NCBI GenBank assembly: GCA_019308525.1
Contig: JAFDIC010000002.1
Span: 1 to 40,884 of the forward strand
Direction: 5' to 3'
Origin: Deltaproteobacteria bacterium
GTDB lineage: Bacteria > Desulfobacterota > DSM-4660 > Desulfatiglandales > HGW-15
DNA: 40,884 nucleotides
The notes beneath the pieces were generated by a model. That model had not been told where the DNA came from, searched no databases, and saw only the letters and a list, made by a program, of their open reading frames with translations. Shown here in pieces: positions 29,941-38,131 of the stretch (positions within the stretch are counted from its first letter, which is position 1; the number at the start of each line of letters is the position of its first letter). The position numbers and the translations under genes were made by a program.

Positions 29941-30437
29941 GGAAAAAGAGCAGGGAAAGCGGGAGAGAGAGGGGGAGAGAGTATCACCAGCGACATTCTG
30001 TGCTCAAAATATGCTATAATACTAGTAGAAACCCTTGGGGACAGTGTGTGTAAATGACATGGATGGTGGGCGGGTAAAAATGCGGTTGGAGGTGGGGGGG
30101 GTACCCCCCTCCCCGAGATGCGATGGTAGGGGAGGTATGTCCCCCACCAGCGTGCGTATAAATTTTAGGAAGTCACACCCCACCAACGTGCGTACAAATT
30201 TTCAAACTCGAAGCTCAAAAATGGGGTGTGAAAAAAGTTCCACATAGGGTCACGGACTTGCGAATGTACTAATATACGAGCGTATAGTGTTAATAAAAGA
30301 ACATTACGAGAGTAATAGGCTATAGTCAGTATATTGACATAATGTTTAGACTCTAAGCGAGTATATTAGTACTCGATAGTTAATTAATCTACAACTTATA
30401 GTTAATATATTAACATTAGTTAATAGGAGGTTCTGGG
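29941..30437. other. Repeat- and palindrome-rich gene-free region (candidate origin or packaging/late control site)
   Basis: Plus-strand purine tract (29939-29981); extended -10 TGCTATAAT (30012-30020); GGGGGGTACCCCCC (30096-30109); 24-bp direct repeats CCCACCARCGTGCGTAYAAA.. at 30143-30166 and 30179-30202; 10-bp inverted repeat TCACACCCCA (30173-30182) / TGGGGTGTGA (30222-30231); then AT-rich palindromes TATACGAGCGTATA (30273-30286), CGAGTA/TACTCG (30358-30375) and GTTAATATATTAAC (30401-30414). It separates leftward early genes from the late operon and precedes the terminase region. I see no gene in it. Confidence 0.65.
30012..30020 (+). promoter_or_regulatory. Extended -10 promoter element (possible late promoter)
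   Basis: TGCTATAAT is a perfect extended -10. A -35 is weak (GCGACA at 29990-29995 with a 19-base spacer), as is usual for extended -10 promoters or activator-dependent ones. It points toward the late operon that starts at 30438, which has no better promoter in the gap. Confidence 0.5.
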
Positions 30438-30587
30438 GTGCCTTACAAGCGAGTCAAGAACGTGGTCTATCACAAAAAGAACGGCAAGTGGACTGTGAAG
30501 CAGCGGTGCAAGAGTGCAGCTGCAGCCAGAAGGGCGATCAGGCTCCTCCAGGGTGTCGAGCATGGTTGGCATCCGAATCCCAAATAG
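30438..30587 (+). CDS. Small basic phage protein (49 aa), first gene of the late operon
   Basis: Starts at GTG 30438 with AGGAGG seven bases upstream: MPYKRVKNVVYHKKNGKWTV, then QRCKSAAAARRAIRLLQGVE. Very basic, with the pattern of short phage proteins (a strand-pair with K-x-G-K-W followed by one helix) often found near packaging or head genes. Function unknown. Confidence 0.65.
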   Translation: MPYKRVKNVVYHKKNGKWTVKQRCKSAAAARRAIRLLQGVEHGWHPNPK

Positions 30588-30617
30588 GTTCCCAGGCCGT
30601 TCCGGGGGAGGTAAACC

Positions 30618-30797
30618 ATGCCGATTTTTGTTTACGAATGCCGCAACTGTGGTGATGTGAAAGAAACATATGTGAGTTCCACTGACACTAACTACAGGCC
30701 TTGCTGCCTTAAATGCAAGGTTCCCATGGATCGGGTGGTGGCAGCCCCAGGGCTGATTTACATGGACGGCAAACGTAGACTCAAGACCACATTATAA
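30618..30797 (+). CDS. FmdB-type zinc-ribbon protein (59 aa)
   Basis: MPIFVYECRNCGDVKETYVS, later CCLKCKVPMDRVVAAPGLIY. The order 'MPI-x-YEC--CG ... C--C ... RV--AP' is typical of FmdB/zinc-ribbon putative regulators. GGGGGAGG upstream. It binds one zinc ion and probably contacts nucleic acid. Confidence 0.75.
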   Translation: MPIFVYECRNCGDVKETYVSSTDTNYRPCCLKCKVPMDRVVAAPGLIYMDGKRRLKTTL

Positions 30798-30799
30798 AA

Positions 30800-31213
30800 A
30801 TGGAATTGAAAGAACTTATTGTCAGACCCAAGGAACCGTTATGCCCGTATTGTATGGGGATGATGGTAGACCCAAGAACTTACCTTCCCTGCCGCTATTG
30901 TGGCGGGGCAGGCTTTATCAGCCAAAGACCATTGGAGGAAATCATGGGAGAGATGAAGGGCGAGTTGAATTTTGACATCGGCGGCATAAAGGAAGACGCC
31001 GAAGAATTGGCGAAGAAAGCCAAGAAAGAGATCAAGAATGAAGTTGATGATGCCAAGAAGCATATCAAGCAGACATATGACGTCGTTGATGATCTCGTTC
31101 ATGGCCGATTTGATGAAGTAAGAGAGGGCCATTGGAAGAAGGGAACTATGTGGCTTCTAGCCGCAGCGGGGCTTGTGCTTATGTTCATCCTTATAGGCCG
31201 TTCCTTCTTCTAA
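30800..31213 (+). CDS. Zinc-ribbon membrane protein (137 aa)
   Basis: N-terminus has CPYC and CRYCGGAGF (Cys15, Cys18, Cys31, Cys34), a DnaJ-like CxxCxGxG half-site; the middle is a long Lys/Glu coiled coil (AEELAKKAKKEIKNEVDDAK); the C-terminus is a transmembrane helix (MWLLAAAGLVLMFILIG). So it is a tail-anchored protein with a cytoplasmic zinc head. Starts 2 bp after the FmdB gene stop. No family assigned. Confidence 0.65.
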   Translation: MELKELIVRPKEPLCPYCMGMMVDPRTYLPCRYCGGAGFISQRPLEEIMGEMKGELNFDIGGIKEDAEELAKKAKKEIKNEVDDAKKHIKQTYDVVDDLVHGRFDEVREGHWKKGTMWLLAAAGLVLMFILIGRSFF

Positions 31214-31228
31214 AAATCTAGAACAACC

Positions 31229-31277
31229 AGGGTACGAAGCGTCGGTAGATATTGGTAAATACCGATGTTTCGTCCCT
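31229..31277 (+). repeat. Long leader hairpin (18 bp stem) before the 71-aa gene
   Basis: Left side 31229-31247 (AGGG, bulged T, ACGAAGCGTCGGTA) pairs with right side 31260-31277 (TACCGATGTTTCGTCCCT) through 16 Watson-Crick and 2 G-U pairs, leaving a 12-base loop. Followed by TTTC only, so termination would be weak. It fills most of the 92-bp gap between two late genes. Confidence 0.8.
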
Positions 31278-31305
31278 TTCACATAAATCAAAACAGGAGG
31301 ACGCA

Positions 31306-31521
31306 ATGCCCGGATGGATCAAGGAAAAGTGGAAGGACATCAAAGGTGATATCCAGGATTGGTGGACTGAAGGCGAAAAGTACATTTACAAGCAACTCGG
31401 TTCCCGTACCAAAGTACGTGGCAAAATGGGTACCGGGGGATTAAACAAAGCCGTCAGTGCTGCCAGGAAACATAATGCTGCTGTAGCTGCTGCAGCTGGA
31501 GAAAAGAAGACCCGAAAGTAG
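31306..31521 (+). CDS. Small basic protein (71 aa)
   Basis: MPGWIKEKWKDIKGDIQDWW, EGEKYIYKQLGSRTKVRGKM, then an Ala/Lys-rich tail (AVSAARKHNAAVAAAAGEKK). ATG 31306 has CAGGAGGA upstream. Trp-rich amphipathic start and Ala/Lys tail suggest a membrane- or DNA-associated structural peptide. Preceded by the 18-bp hairpin. Not recognised. Confidence 0.6.
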   Translation: MPGWIKEKWKDIKGDIQDWWTEGEKYIYKQLGSRTKVRGKMGTGGLNKAVSAARKHNAAVAAAAGEKKTRK

Positions 31522-31529
31522 GAGCTTTT

Positions 31530-31895
31530 ATGTTGAAAAGACTCACAGCCGTTGTAATGATTGCGGCACTTGTTTTCTCTTTAGTAGCCTGCGCCGGGGT
31601 ACAAAAGAGAGCAGAAGAACCGAAAGCCTGGGGTGATGTAATAAACGCAACCCCCTATCTTATGAACTTCGTTATTGTGAAACATGGTGACGGTATCGTT
31701 GCTAAAGGCAGCTTGTTACCAGGGGAAAGCCAGAGAGTTGGCCTGACTGTCGGCTTTTATGCTTTCGTCTATCAGATCATAGAAGACGGCAGGGTGATCT
31801 TCCAGAGCCTCAACTACTTTTCAGTGCCAGAGGAAACGGTAGCCAAGAATAAATACTGGCGTATAACCATACGCCCACATCAGGTAGATGCATGA
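31530..31895 (+). CDS. Phage-encoded lipoprotein (121 aa)
   Basis: MLKRLTAVVMIAALVFSLVA then Cys21: a basic start, hydrophobic core and lipobox (LVAC), so a signal-peptidase II lipoprotein. Mature part about 100 residues, strand-rich (VINATPYLMNFVIVKHGDGI, AFVYQIIEDGRVIFQSLNYF). Overlaps the next gene by four bases. Phage lipoproteins such as Cor or Llp block receptors against superinfection, others serve lysis as spanins; this one is encoded with the packaging genes, not with the lysis cassette. Confidence 0.75.
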   Translation: MLKRLTAVVMIAALVFSLVACAGVQKRAEEPKAWGDVINATPYLMNFVIVKHGDGIVAKGSLLPGESQRVGLTVGFYAFVYQIIEDGRVIFQSLNYFSVPEETVAKNKYWRITIRPHQVDA

Positions 31896-32080
31896 AACAG
31901 CTGAGACCCAAATATGTAAGATGCCGTGAGTGCTGGTACACATGGGAAGTATTCGGCAGGGGTGGTCTTGTCAGGTGTCCCAGATGCGGTCGGACCCTTA
32001 CGCCGGAGGGTGGCGAGAGGCCTATCAGGCGTAGGGTGAGGATAAGAACTTTTCATCTTAGAGGCGAAAATGCGGCGTAA
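31892..32080 (+). CDS. Zinc-ribbon protein with basic tail (62 aa)
   Basis: MKQLRPKYVRCRECWYTWEV, then CPRCGRTLTPEGG and a basic segment (RPIRRRVRIRTF). CREC (Cys11, Cys14) and CPRC (Cys29, Cys32) form one ribbon. Four-base overlap with the lipoprotein gene and 11 bp with the next gene. Probably binds nucleic acid; encoded immediately before the terminase genes. Confidence 0.65.
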   Translation: MKQLRPKYVRCRECWYTWEVFGRGGLVRCPRCGRTLTPEGGERPIRRRVRIRTFHLRGENAA

Positions 32081-32480
32081 TGCTATTGGACATAAGCGGC
32101 TGACAAACTACGAAATGGAAGAGAGGGTAGTTTCGAGAATTGACCTCAAGAGACAGCTGCAGACCCAATTTTCCAGACTAAGTGAGGCCATAGAGGAAGC
32201 TGTCAAGGGCGGCAAGAAAGTTGATGTACAGAAAATGACGGAAGCCGCCAGGAGCACAGCCAAGGTTCTCCTCTTCAAGCAATTCCTGAATGAAGCTCAG
32301 GAAGGTAACTGGATGCAAGCACTTGCTCTTGCGGCTCATATTCTGGATCGTTTCGAGCCGAAACCAACACAGTCCCTGGAGATCAAAACGGATGAGCAAG
32401 AAAGGATCACAGACGAAGAAAGGGAAGCCCTCAAAGAAATCTCGAAGCTCCTCGTTGAGCAAGCAAAATCCGAATATTGA
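32070..32480 (+). CDS. Putative terminase small subunit
   Basis: 136 residues: MRRNAIGHKRLTNYEMEERV, DLKRQLQTQFSRLSEAIEEA, AARSTAKVLLFKQFLNEAQE, then an acidic tail (TDEEREALKEISKLLVEQA). Basic N-terminus with helices, central helical pair, acidic C-terminus. It overlaps the large terminase gene by 89 bp, the position of the DNA-recognition small subunit in nearly all tailed phages. Assignment is by position; the HTH is not clear. Confidence 0.6.
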   Translation: MRRNAIGHKRLTNYEMEERVVSRIDLKRQLQTQFSRLSEAIEEAVKGGKKVDVQKMTEAARSTAKVLLFKQFLNEAQEGNWMQALALAAHILDRFEPKPTQSLEIKTDEQERITDEEREALKEISKLLVEQAKSEY

Positions 32481-34080
32481 TCCGGTTAAGCTTCGAGAAG
32501 CTGATGCTTGGTATTGGGCTTATGCCAACAAATTGCAACTGATGGGCAATACCTTCAGCCTTAAGGGCCATGAATACCAAGTAGATGTGATCCAATGTGA
32601 TGCTCAAAAGCAGGTGGCCAAGAAGGGTGCCCAAATGGGTTTTTCAGAAATAGGTGTCATCAAGACACTGCATGGCATGATCTATAACCGTTATCCCATG
32701 GGTGTCCTTTATCTGTTCCCGACAAAAGATGATGTAACTGACTTTTCGAAGGGCAGGTTTCAGCCGCTGATTGATACAAACAATTTCATCAGACAATACG
32801 TTCAAAATACTGATGCTGCCAATATCAAGCGGATAGGGAAAGCTCTGCTTTATCTTCGTGGTGCCAGGGCATCACAAAAGATCGGCGGGGTTAAAGAATC
32901 TGCCACCTCCCTGAAATCGGTACCAGTTGACCGTATTGTTTTTGACGAATTGGATGAAATGTCTCCATCGATGGTTGAGTTGGCCAGAGAGCGTATTTCA
33001 CACTCTACGATTCAGGAAGAGTTCGCTCTTTCAACACCAACGATACCCGATTTTGGGGTAGACAAGCTCTACAATGAATCGGATCAGCGGGTATGGATGA
33101 TAAAGTGCGAAAAATGTGGGGAATACACTTGTCTGGAACTGGAGTTCCCCAACTGTATACTCGAAAAAGACGGCAGATATTATCGAGCTTGCAAGAAATG
33201 CCATGCAGAAATTCACCCAAAAGATGGCAAGTGGGTGCCACTGTATCCAGGCAGGGAATGGGTAGGCTGGTGGATCAGTCAGCTTAACAGCGTTTATGTA
33301 GATCCCGGCAAGATACTGAAGCTGTTCCAAGATCCGCCTAATGGAAATTTGGCCGAAGTTTACAACTCAAAACTTGGCATGGCCTATCTGGCTGCTGAAA
33401 ACAGGTTGACAATAAATGACGTAATAGCTCTCTGTGGTAGAGATCCTATGCCCTACAAGCATTTGGGGCCATGTTGTATGGGTGTTGATGTTGGTCGGGA
33501 GCTTCATGTAGTGATTGGTTGCAAACCCAATATGCACACAATTCAGCTTGTTTATTGCGGCAGGATGTCTTCATTCAATGATGTGCATGATGTTGCAATG
33601 CGTCATAATGTAAAAAGTGCTGTGATAGATCTAAAGCCCGAGATCAGGAAAGCGAGAGAATTCCAAGAAGCTGAAACCTACGAGATCTTTCTCTGTGACT
33701 ACCAGGAAGAGAGGCGAGGTGGCCCTCTGTGGAATGATAATACGGGAGTGGTTGCTGTAAACCGTACTGAGATCTGTGATGCAACACATGAACTTGTGAC
33801 TACTCCTGGTAAGTACTTGCTTCCAAGATATTGCAAGGAGATCCAAGAGTATGCTGTAGAAATGTCGAATATGGCAAAAATCCTGGACACAGACGAGGTC
33901 ACGGGGCTGAGTACCTACAGGTACAGAAAACTTGGCCCGGATCACTATCGCCATGCCACAAATTACATGCTGCTTGCTTCAGAAAACATAGGGATCGCCA
34001 GGAAAAAGAATGACATAGATAAGCATTACAGAACGCCAAGGACTGGTTACGGGGGGGCCTTAGACTGGATGGCTGCGTAA
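32392..34080 (+). CDS. terL: Terminase large subunit, GpA-like
   Basis: 562 residues from ATG 32392. Packaging ATPase: Walker A variant KKGAQMGFSE (77-86), Walker B RIVFDELDEM (181-190), then the coupling-type motif LSTPTIPDFGVDKLY. Two Cys pairs (CEKCG at 239-242 and CKKC at 267-270) make the zinc ribbon characteristic of GpA-like terminases. The C-terminal RNase H-like nuclease has MGVDVG (about 363-368) and AVIDLKPE. It cuts concatemers and drives DNA into proheads. GpA membership suggests cos-type cutting, though the class does not prove it. Followed by the portal gene 13 bp on. Confidence 0.92.
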   Translation: MSKKGSQTKKGKPSKKSRSSSLSKQNPNIDPVKLREADAWYWAYANKLQLMGNTFSLKGHEYQVDVIQCDAQKQVAKKGAQMGFSEIGVIKTLHGMIYNRYPMGVLYLFPTKDDVTDFSKGRFQPLIDTNNFIRQYVQNTDAANIKRIGKALLYLRGARASQKIGGVKESATSLKSVPVDRIVFDELDEMSPSMVELARERISHSTIQEEFALSTPTIPDFGVDKLYNESDQRVWMIKCEKCGEYTCLELEFPNCILEKDGRYYRACKKCHAEIHPKDGKWVPLYPGREWVGWWISQLNSVYVDPGKILKLFQDPPNGNLAEVYNSKLGMAYLAAENRLTINDVIALCGRDPMPYKHLGPCCMGVDVGRELHVVIGCKPNMHTIQLVYCGRMSSFNDVHDVAMRHNVKSAVIDLKPEIRKAREFQEAETYEIFLCDYQEERRGGPLWNDNTGVVAVNRTEICDATHELVTTPGKYLLPRYCKEIQEYAVEMSNMAKILDTDEVTGLSTYRYRKLGPDHYRHATNYMLLASENIGIARKKNDIDKHYRTPRTGYGGALDWMAA

Positions 34081-34093
34081 TGGAGTGAGGAAA

Positions 34094-35929
34094 ATGCCTA
34101 ACAAGTTTACAGATGATGAGATAACCAAACAAGCATATAACTGGTTGAGTCAGGCTAGAGAGGCCGATAGAGAATGGAGGGAATTCTCCAAGCAGGATTT
34201 TGATTACTACCTGGGCAACCAATGGTCATACGAAGCCAAGGCTGCCATGGAACAAACCAAGCGGCCAGCCCTGACTATCAATCAGATCAAAACCTTAATC
34301 AAGCTTGTTTCTGGTTATCAGCGGTCTAACAGGTACCCCATACGTGTGTATGGTAACGAAGAATCGGATGCGGAAGTAGCCGACATTCTCGAAGCCTTGA
34401 TTTTGAATATTCAGTTGAATCAGCTTTACCAATATCAGGATTCCCAGCGGTTCCTTAACGGCATTATCTGTGGCAGGGGCTACATGTTTGGTAAGATAGA
34501 CTATTCTGAAGATTGGACTGGAGAAATAAGGCTCCATGCCAGAGTAAATCCTAGACACGTATACTTTGACAGAACAGCAAGGGATATCACCCTGTCAGAT
34601 GCTGAATTTATCACATGGGTTGAACCAGTAAAGGAATCGGTCGTAAAGCATCTTCTCGGTGATGACGAGCTTGCGGCTGCGAAGTTGGCAGAGTTGCAAA
34701 ATACTGATTGGAATGATTTTGAACCGGATGATTGGCCAGTACCTGAATATTATGTCACCACCAACAAGCACGACAGATGGTGGGAAAGGGCTGGCAAAAT
34801 GGCCGGGAAGGGGCCGAATTATTACAAACTATTGAATGTTTTTTATCGTACCTGGGAAAATGAGTGGTTTGTCGCTGATAATAAAACTGGTGAATTGAAG
34901 AAGGTTAACAGCCAGGATGAAGCCAAAGTTCTTGTTACAACTTTTCCCGAGTATTTGATTGCTGTTCAAAGACAAGTAAAGAAGATTAAATCGGCACTTG
35001 TATGCGGCAATATTTGCATTGACCACAAAGAGTCTACTACCAGCCATAGAATCTTTCCTATTATTCCATTCTTTGGAGGTTTTCTTAATGGGGAGACATT
35101 CGGGCTGGTAAGAGACTTAAAAGATATCCAGGACTTTTTGAATAAGAGGTTTAGTAATTACGCTCACATCCTGAATACACAGGCTAACAGTGGTTGGATT
35201 GGTGATGAAGATGCTGTCGATGACTGGACAGTCCTGGAAAACCTCGGCTCCATGCCGGGAATTGTTGTGAAGAAGAAACGAGGCAGGGAGTTGAAGAGGA
35301 TCGATCCCCCATCTCCCCCAGGAGCGGAGGTTAGGGGTATTTCAGATGGTATTGATTTGGTAAAGACAGTTTCAGGCATCAACCCCGATCTGTTGGGCCA
35401 CCAGGACAAGGATACTTCAGGCCGAGCTATCATGCTCCGCCAACAACAGGGCTACCAAATCCTGGTGGAGCAGATGGATAACCACAGGCTGGCGACTGTC
35501 CTGACGGCCCAATGGATGATTGATGCTATTCAGAACAATTACACCTACGAAAAGACATTCAGGATATTGCTGCCAGATAATCAGGTACAGTACCTGACTA
35601 TCAACCAAAAGATGGTTGATGTAATGACTGGTGTAGAGAAGATTTTAAACGATGTAACTATTGGCAAGTATGATGTTGCCGTAGCCGATCAGGCTGTGAG
35701 TCCGTCGATGCGTTATCTGCAGTTCCAGGAGTTGCTCGAAATGATTCGAGAAACCGGAGCGATGATACCGCCTACGATACTCATCAAGGCATCGAGCTTG
35801 CCCGAAGATTTGAAGCGAGAGATTCTTGAAGAGCTACAGGCAATAGCCCAGGCTCAAGAACAAGCGGCGGCTCCACCTCCCGCTGCGACTGCGAAAAAGT
35901 CGAAGGAGTTGCCAGCACCTCTCGCATAA
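34094..35929 (+). CDS. Portal protein, P22 type
   Basis: 611 residues from ATG 34094 (GAGG upstream). Diagnostic segments of P22-like portals: WREFSKQDFDYYLGNQWSYE, RPALTINQIKTLIKLVSGYQ, RSNRYPIRVYGNEESDAEVA, LHARVNPRHVYFDRTARDIT, and later GISDGIDLVKTVSGINPDLL, GRAIMLRQQQGYQILVEQMD. Ala/Pro-rich C-terminus as in the barrel tail. It forms the dodecameric ring through which DNA is packaged and ejected. A GpA terminase paired with a P22-type portal is typical of a subset of podoviruses. Confidence 0.9.
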   Translation: MPNKFTDDEITKQAYNWLSQAREADREWREFSKQDFDYYLGNQWSYEAKAAMEQTKRPALTINQIKTLIKLVSGYQRSNRYPIRVYGNEESDAEVADILEALILNIQLNQLYQYQDSQRFLNGIICGRGYMFGKIDYSEDWTGEIRLHARVNPRHVYFDRTARDITLSDAEFITWVEPVKESVVKHLLGDDELAAAKLAELQNTDWNDFEPDDWPVPEYYVTTNKHDRWWERAGKMAGKGPNYYKLLNVFYRTWENEWFVADNKTGELKKVNSQDEAKVLVTTFPEYLIAVQRQVKKIKSALVCGNICIDHKESTTSHRIFPIIPFFGGFLNGETFGLVRDLKDIQDFLNKRFSNYAHILNTQANSGWIGDEDAVDDWTVLENLGSMPGIVVKKKRGRELKRIDPPSPPGAEVRGISDGIDLVKTVSGINPDLLGHQDKDTSGRAIMLRQQQGYQILVEQMDNHRLATVLTAQWMIDAIQNNYTYEKTFRILLPDNQVQYLTINQKMVDVMTGVEKILNDVTIGKYDVAVADQAVSPSMRYLQFQELLEMIRETGAMIPPTILIKASSLPEDLKREILEELQAIAQAQEQAAAPPPAATAKKSKELPAPLA

Positions 35930-36022
35930 ACTTTAAACCCGCTACCCGAGCGATAGAGGGAGTTTTCGTGATGCCCGGCGATACAGGGCCTTACGCAGAC
36001 TCCGGCGAAAAAGGAGGACGTT

Positions 36023-36952
36023 ATGAGTGGTAAAAAGGATCAGAAAGAGGAAATCATCTTCCACGACGAAGAAGACGTAACCGAAGAAAATCTGGCCAAA
36101 TTGGAAGCACTGGAAAAGGGCGAAACTGACGAGAATGAAGACGTGACGCCTGCGTCTGGGAAGCCAGAAGAGGAAGAGGGTGAGTCTGATGATGCCGGAG
36201 AACCTGAAGGCGACGAGCCTGATGACACTTCGGAAGATGATGACAAAACCCCAGGGCCAATACCATACCCACGGTTCAAGGAAGTAATTGACGAGAACCG
36301 TGATTTGAAAGCCGAGGTAACAGCCCTGAAAGCCAAGTACGAAACCCTTGAGAGGATGTTACAGGTTACCTCGCAAGGCCCGCCTCAAGAAGAGGAAGAT
36401 GAAACCTCGGAGCAGCCTGTAACTAGGCAGGACATGCAGCAAGCGTTGGAGCAGATAAAAGACCCAGCGGTTCTGTCTGAATACTTTGTACGGATGCAGC
36501 ATCCTGACTACGACGAGCTTGTAGAGAAATACGTTGCGCCGATGGTGCAACAGATCCCCTGGCTCGATGGCTATTTCCGGTCACAAACCGTTCCGGCCAA
36601 GGCAGCCTATGATCTCGCCTGCGCCATTCGTGACGGTAAGCAATTCTCTATAGGCATTGTGGACGGGAAACCGCAATTGGTAGTACAAGAGGAGACTCCC
36701 CAGAAGGAGAAACCGAAGCAAAACTTGCAGCCTGTCAAGGACAAAAAGGCTGGCCCTGATCCGGAAGCTCTAAAGAAATCTCAGGAACAACCCAAAACCT
36801 TGGATGATGTACCTGCTGCTTCTCTTGACAATCTTGAAATGACTCCTGAGCAATGGGCCGAACTTCCCACAACTACGCAGATGCGTATTATGAAGGAGAG
36901 GCCGGAATTTGCTAGGAAAATGAATAGATTGTTGAATGAGAAGTATGGATAG
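36023..36952 (+). CDS. Capsid scaffolding protein
   Basis: 309 residues. The first 85 residues are extremely acidic (EEEEGESDDAGEPEGDEPDD), followed by a coiled coil (FKEVIDENRDLKAEVTALKA) and a charged C-terminus ending MNRLLNEKYG. Acidic, helical proteins between portal and major capsid genes are scaffolds (P22 gp8 role), removed when DNA enters. GGAGGA ribosome site. A 93-bp gap precedes it. Confidence 0.8.
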   Translation: MSGKKDQKEEIIFHDEEDVTEENLAKLEALEKGETDENEDVTPASGKPEEEEGESDDAGEPEGDEPDDTSEDDDKTPGPIPYPRFKEVIDENRDLKAEVTALKAKYETLERMLQVTSQGPPQEEEDETSEQPVTRQDMQQALEQIKDPAVLSEYFVRMQHPDYDELVEKYVAPMVQQIPWLDGYFRSQTVPAKAAYDLACAIRDGKQFSIGIVDGKPQLVVQEETPQKEKPKQNLQPVKDKKAGPDPEALKKSQEQPKTLDDVPAASLDNLEMTPEQWAELPTTTQMRIMKERPEFARKMNRLLNEKYG

Positions 36953-36969
36953 CGGGGAATAATTTTATA

Positions 36970-37007
36970 CTCGTTGTAATCACACTTGTTGTGACTAACA
37001 CAACGAG
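36970..37007 (+). promoter_or_regulatory. Alternative hairpins in the capsid gene leader
   Basis: Hairpin A: CTCGTTGT (36970-36977) with ACAACGAG (37000-37007), which includes the start of the ribosome site (GAGGAGGAGG from 37005). Hairpin B: GTTGTG (36988-36993) with CACAAC (36999-37004). The two share 37000-37004 and exclude one another, so the leader could switch between ribosome access states, or simply stabilise the capsid mRNA. Confidence 0.55.
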
Positions 37008-37022
37008 GAGGAGGATTTGACA

Positions 37023-38072
37023 ATGGCTCTTAGCTCAACCCCAACCAACCTTGTCGCCAAACAATGGGCGAAGGAAGTGTTCGTTGAGGGATTTCCGAAC
37101 AACTTCTTCAACGCCTATATGGGTGATGAGAATTCCCCCATATACGTGATGCATGATCTGGACAAGGATGCTGGGGACACTGTGTACTACGGCCTTGTGA
37201 TGGGGCTGGATGAAACCAACGGTGTCTCTGGTGACAACGTCCTGATCGGTAACGAGGAATCCCTGACCATCTACGATGACTCTCTCTCGATCGATCAGCT
37301 GCGTAATGGTGTCCGGCTGAAGGGTCGGATGGATGAGCGTAAAGCTCGTTTTGCCCTCCGCACCCAGGCCAAGAACCAGCTGAAAGCATGGTTGCCCAGG
37401 GCAATCGACTATCACATCTTCCGTCAGCTTGCTGGTGACACCAGCTACAACTTTGCTGGGAACACCGGAGTTGAAGCTGACTCCGATCACTGTGTTGTCT
37501 GTGGTGACACCTCGTGGGATACCGATGTAAGCACCACTGAGGGCAACATGGATCAGTATGACTTCCTGACCACTTATGAAATCGACAAGTGTGTGGAAGT
37601 CGCCAAGACCCTGGAACCTATGATCCGTCCTTTCCGTGTTGATGGTGAGGACTACTACCTGCTGGTTATCCATCCCTACGTGGCCCGTAACCTGAAGTAT
37701 GGTACCGACTCCAAGTGGTTGGATGCCATGCTGTATGCGGCTGAGCGTGGGAAGAACAACCCGATCTTTACTGGTGCGCTGGGTATCTGGAACAACGTGA
37801 TCGTGCGTGAGCATCGCATGGTCCAGTCCATTACCAGCAACATTTATCGTTGCCTCTTCCTGGGTGCCCAGGCTTGCGCCGTGGCGTTTGCCGAGAAAAA
37901 AATTTGGGCTGAAGACACCACTTCTGATCAGGCCGACTATGGCAACAGGCCCGGTTTTGCCGCTGGCTTCATAGGCGGCTTCAAGAAGTGTCGGTTCAAC
38001 AGCAAGGACTACGGCATGCTGACCGTTCTGGCCTACGCAACCGCAGCTGGTGGCGAGGATCATAGCTCGTAA
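37023..38072 (+). CDS. Major capsid protein, N4-gp56 family
   Basis: 349 residues from ATG 37023 (AGGAGG eight bases upstream). Matches the N4-gp56/P22-like capsid family: AKQWAKEVFVEGFPNNFFNA, GDTVYYGLVMGLDETNGVSG, SLSIDQLRNGVRLKGRMDER, LPRAIDYHIFRQLAGDTSYN, YYLLVIHPYVARNLKYGTDS, NPIFTGALGIWNNVIVREHR, FRFNSKDYGMLTVL-type end. HK97-fold shell subunit. Codon choice differs visibly from the neighbours (more CTG, GGT, AAC, few rare codons), consistent with very high expression. Confidence 0.9.
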   Translation: MALSSTPTNLVAKQWAKEVFVEGFPNNFFNAYMGDENSPIYVMHDLDKDAGDTVYYGLVMGLDETNGVSGDNVLIGNEESLTIYDDSLSIDQLRNGVRLKGRMDERKARFALRTQAKNQLKAWLPRAIDYHIFRQLAGDTSYNFAGNTGVEADSDHCVVCGDTSWDTDVSTTEGNMDQYDFLTTYEIDKCVEVAKTLEPMIRPFRVDGEDYYLLVIHPYVARNLKYGTDSKWLDAMLYAAERGKNNPIFTGALGIWNNVIVREHRMVQSITSNIYRCLFLGAQACAVAFAEKKIWAEDTTSDQADYGNRPGFAAGFIGGFKKCRFNSKDYGMLTVLAYATAAGGEDHSS

Positions 38073-38080
38073 ACAATAAC

Positions 38081-38110
38081 CGGATGGGTGGGACTTCTCC
38101 TGCCCATCCG
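38081..38110 (+). repeat. Intercistronic hairpin after the capsid gene
   Basis: CGGATGGG (38081-38088) and CCCATCCG (38103-38110), 14-base loop, perfect 8-bp stem. No U-run follows. It lies 8 bp after the capsid stop, suitable for protecting the abundant capsid mRNA 3' side or lowering downstream transcription. Confidence 0.65.
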
Positions 38111-38131
38111 TAGGATAGAAGGAGTTTGACA

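Noticed and set aside
30035..30247. 70-codon plus-strand frame in the intergenic region
   Set aside because: It is made of G/C runs and repeated non-coding elements, with no ribosome site; probably not translated.
35971..36033. 20-codon frame before the scaffold gene
   Set aside because: It ends inside the scaffold start and has only a poor ribosome site; could be chance in a 93-bp gap.
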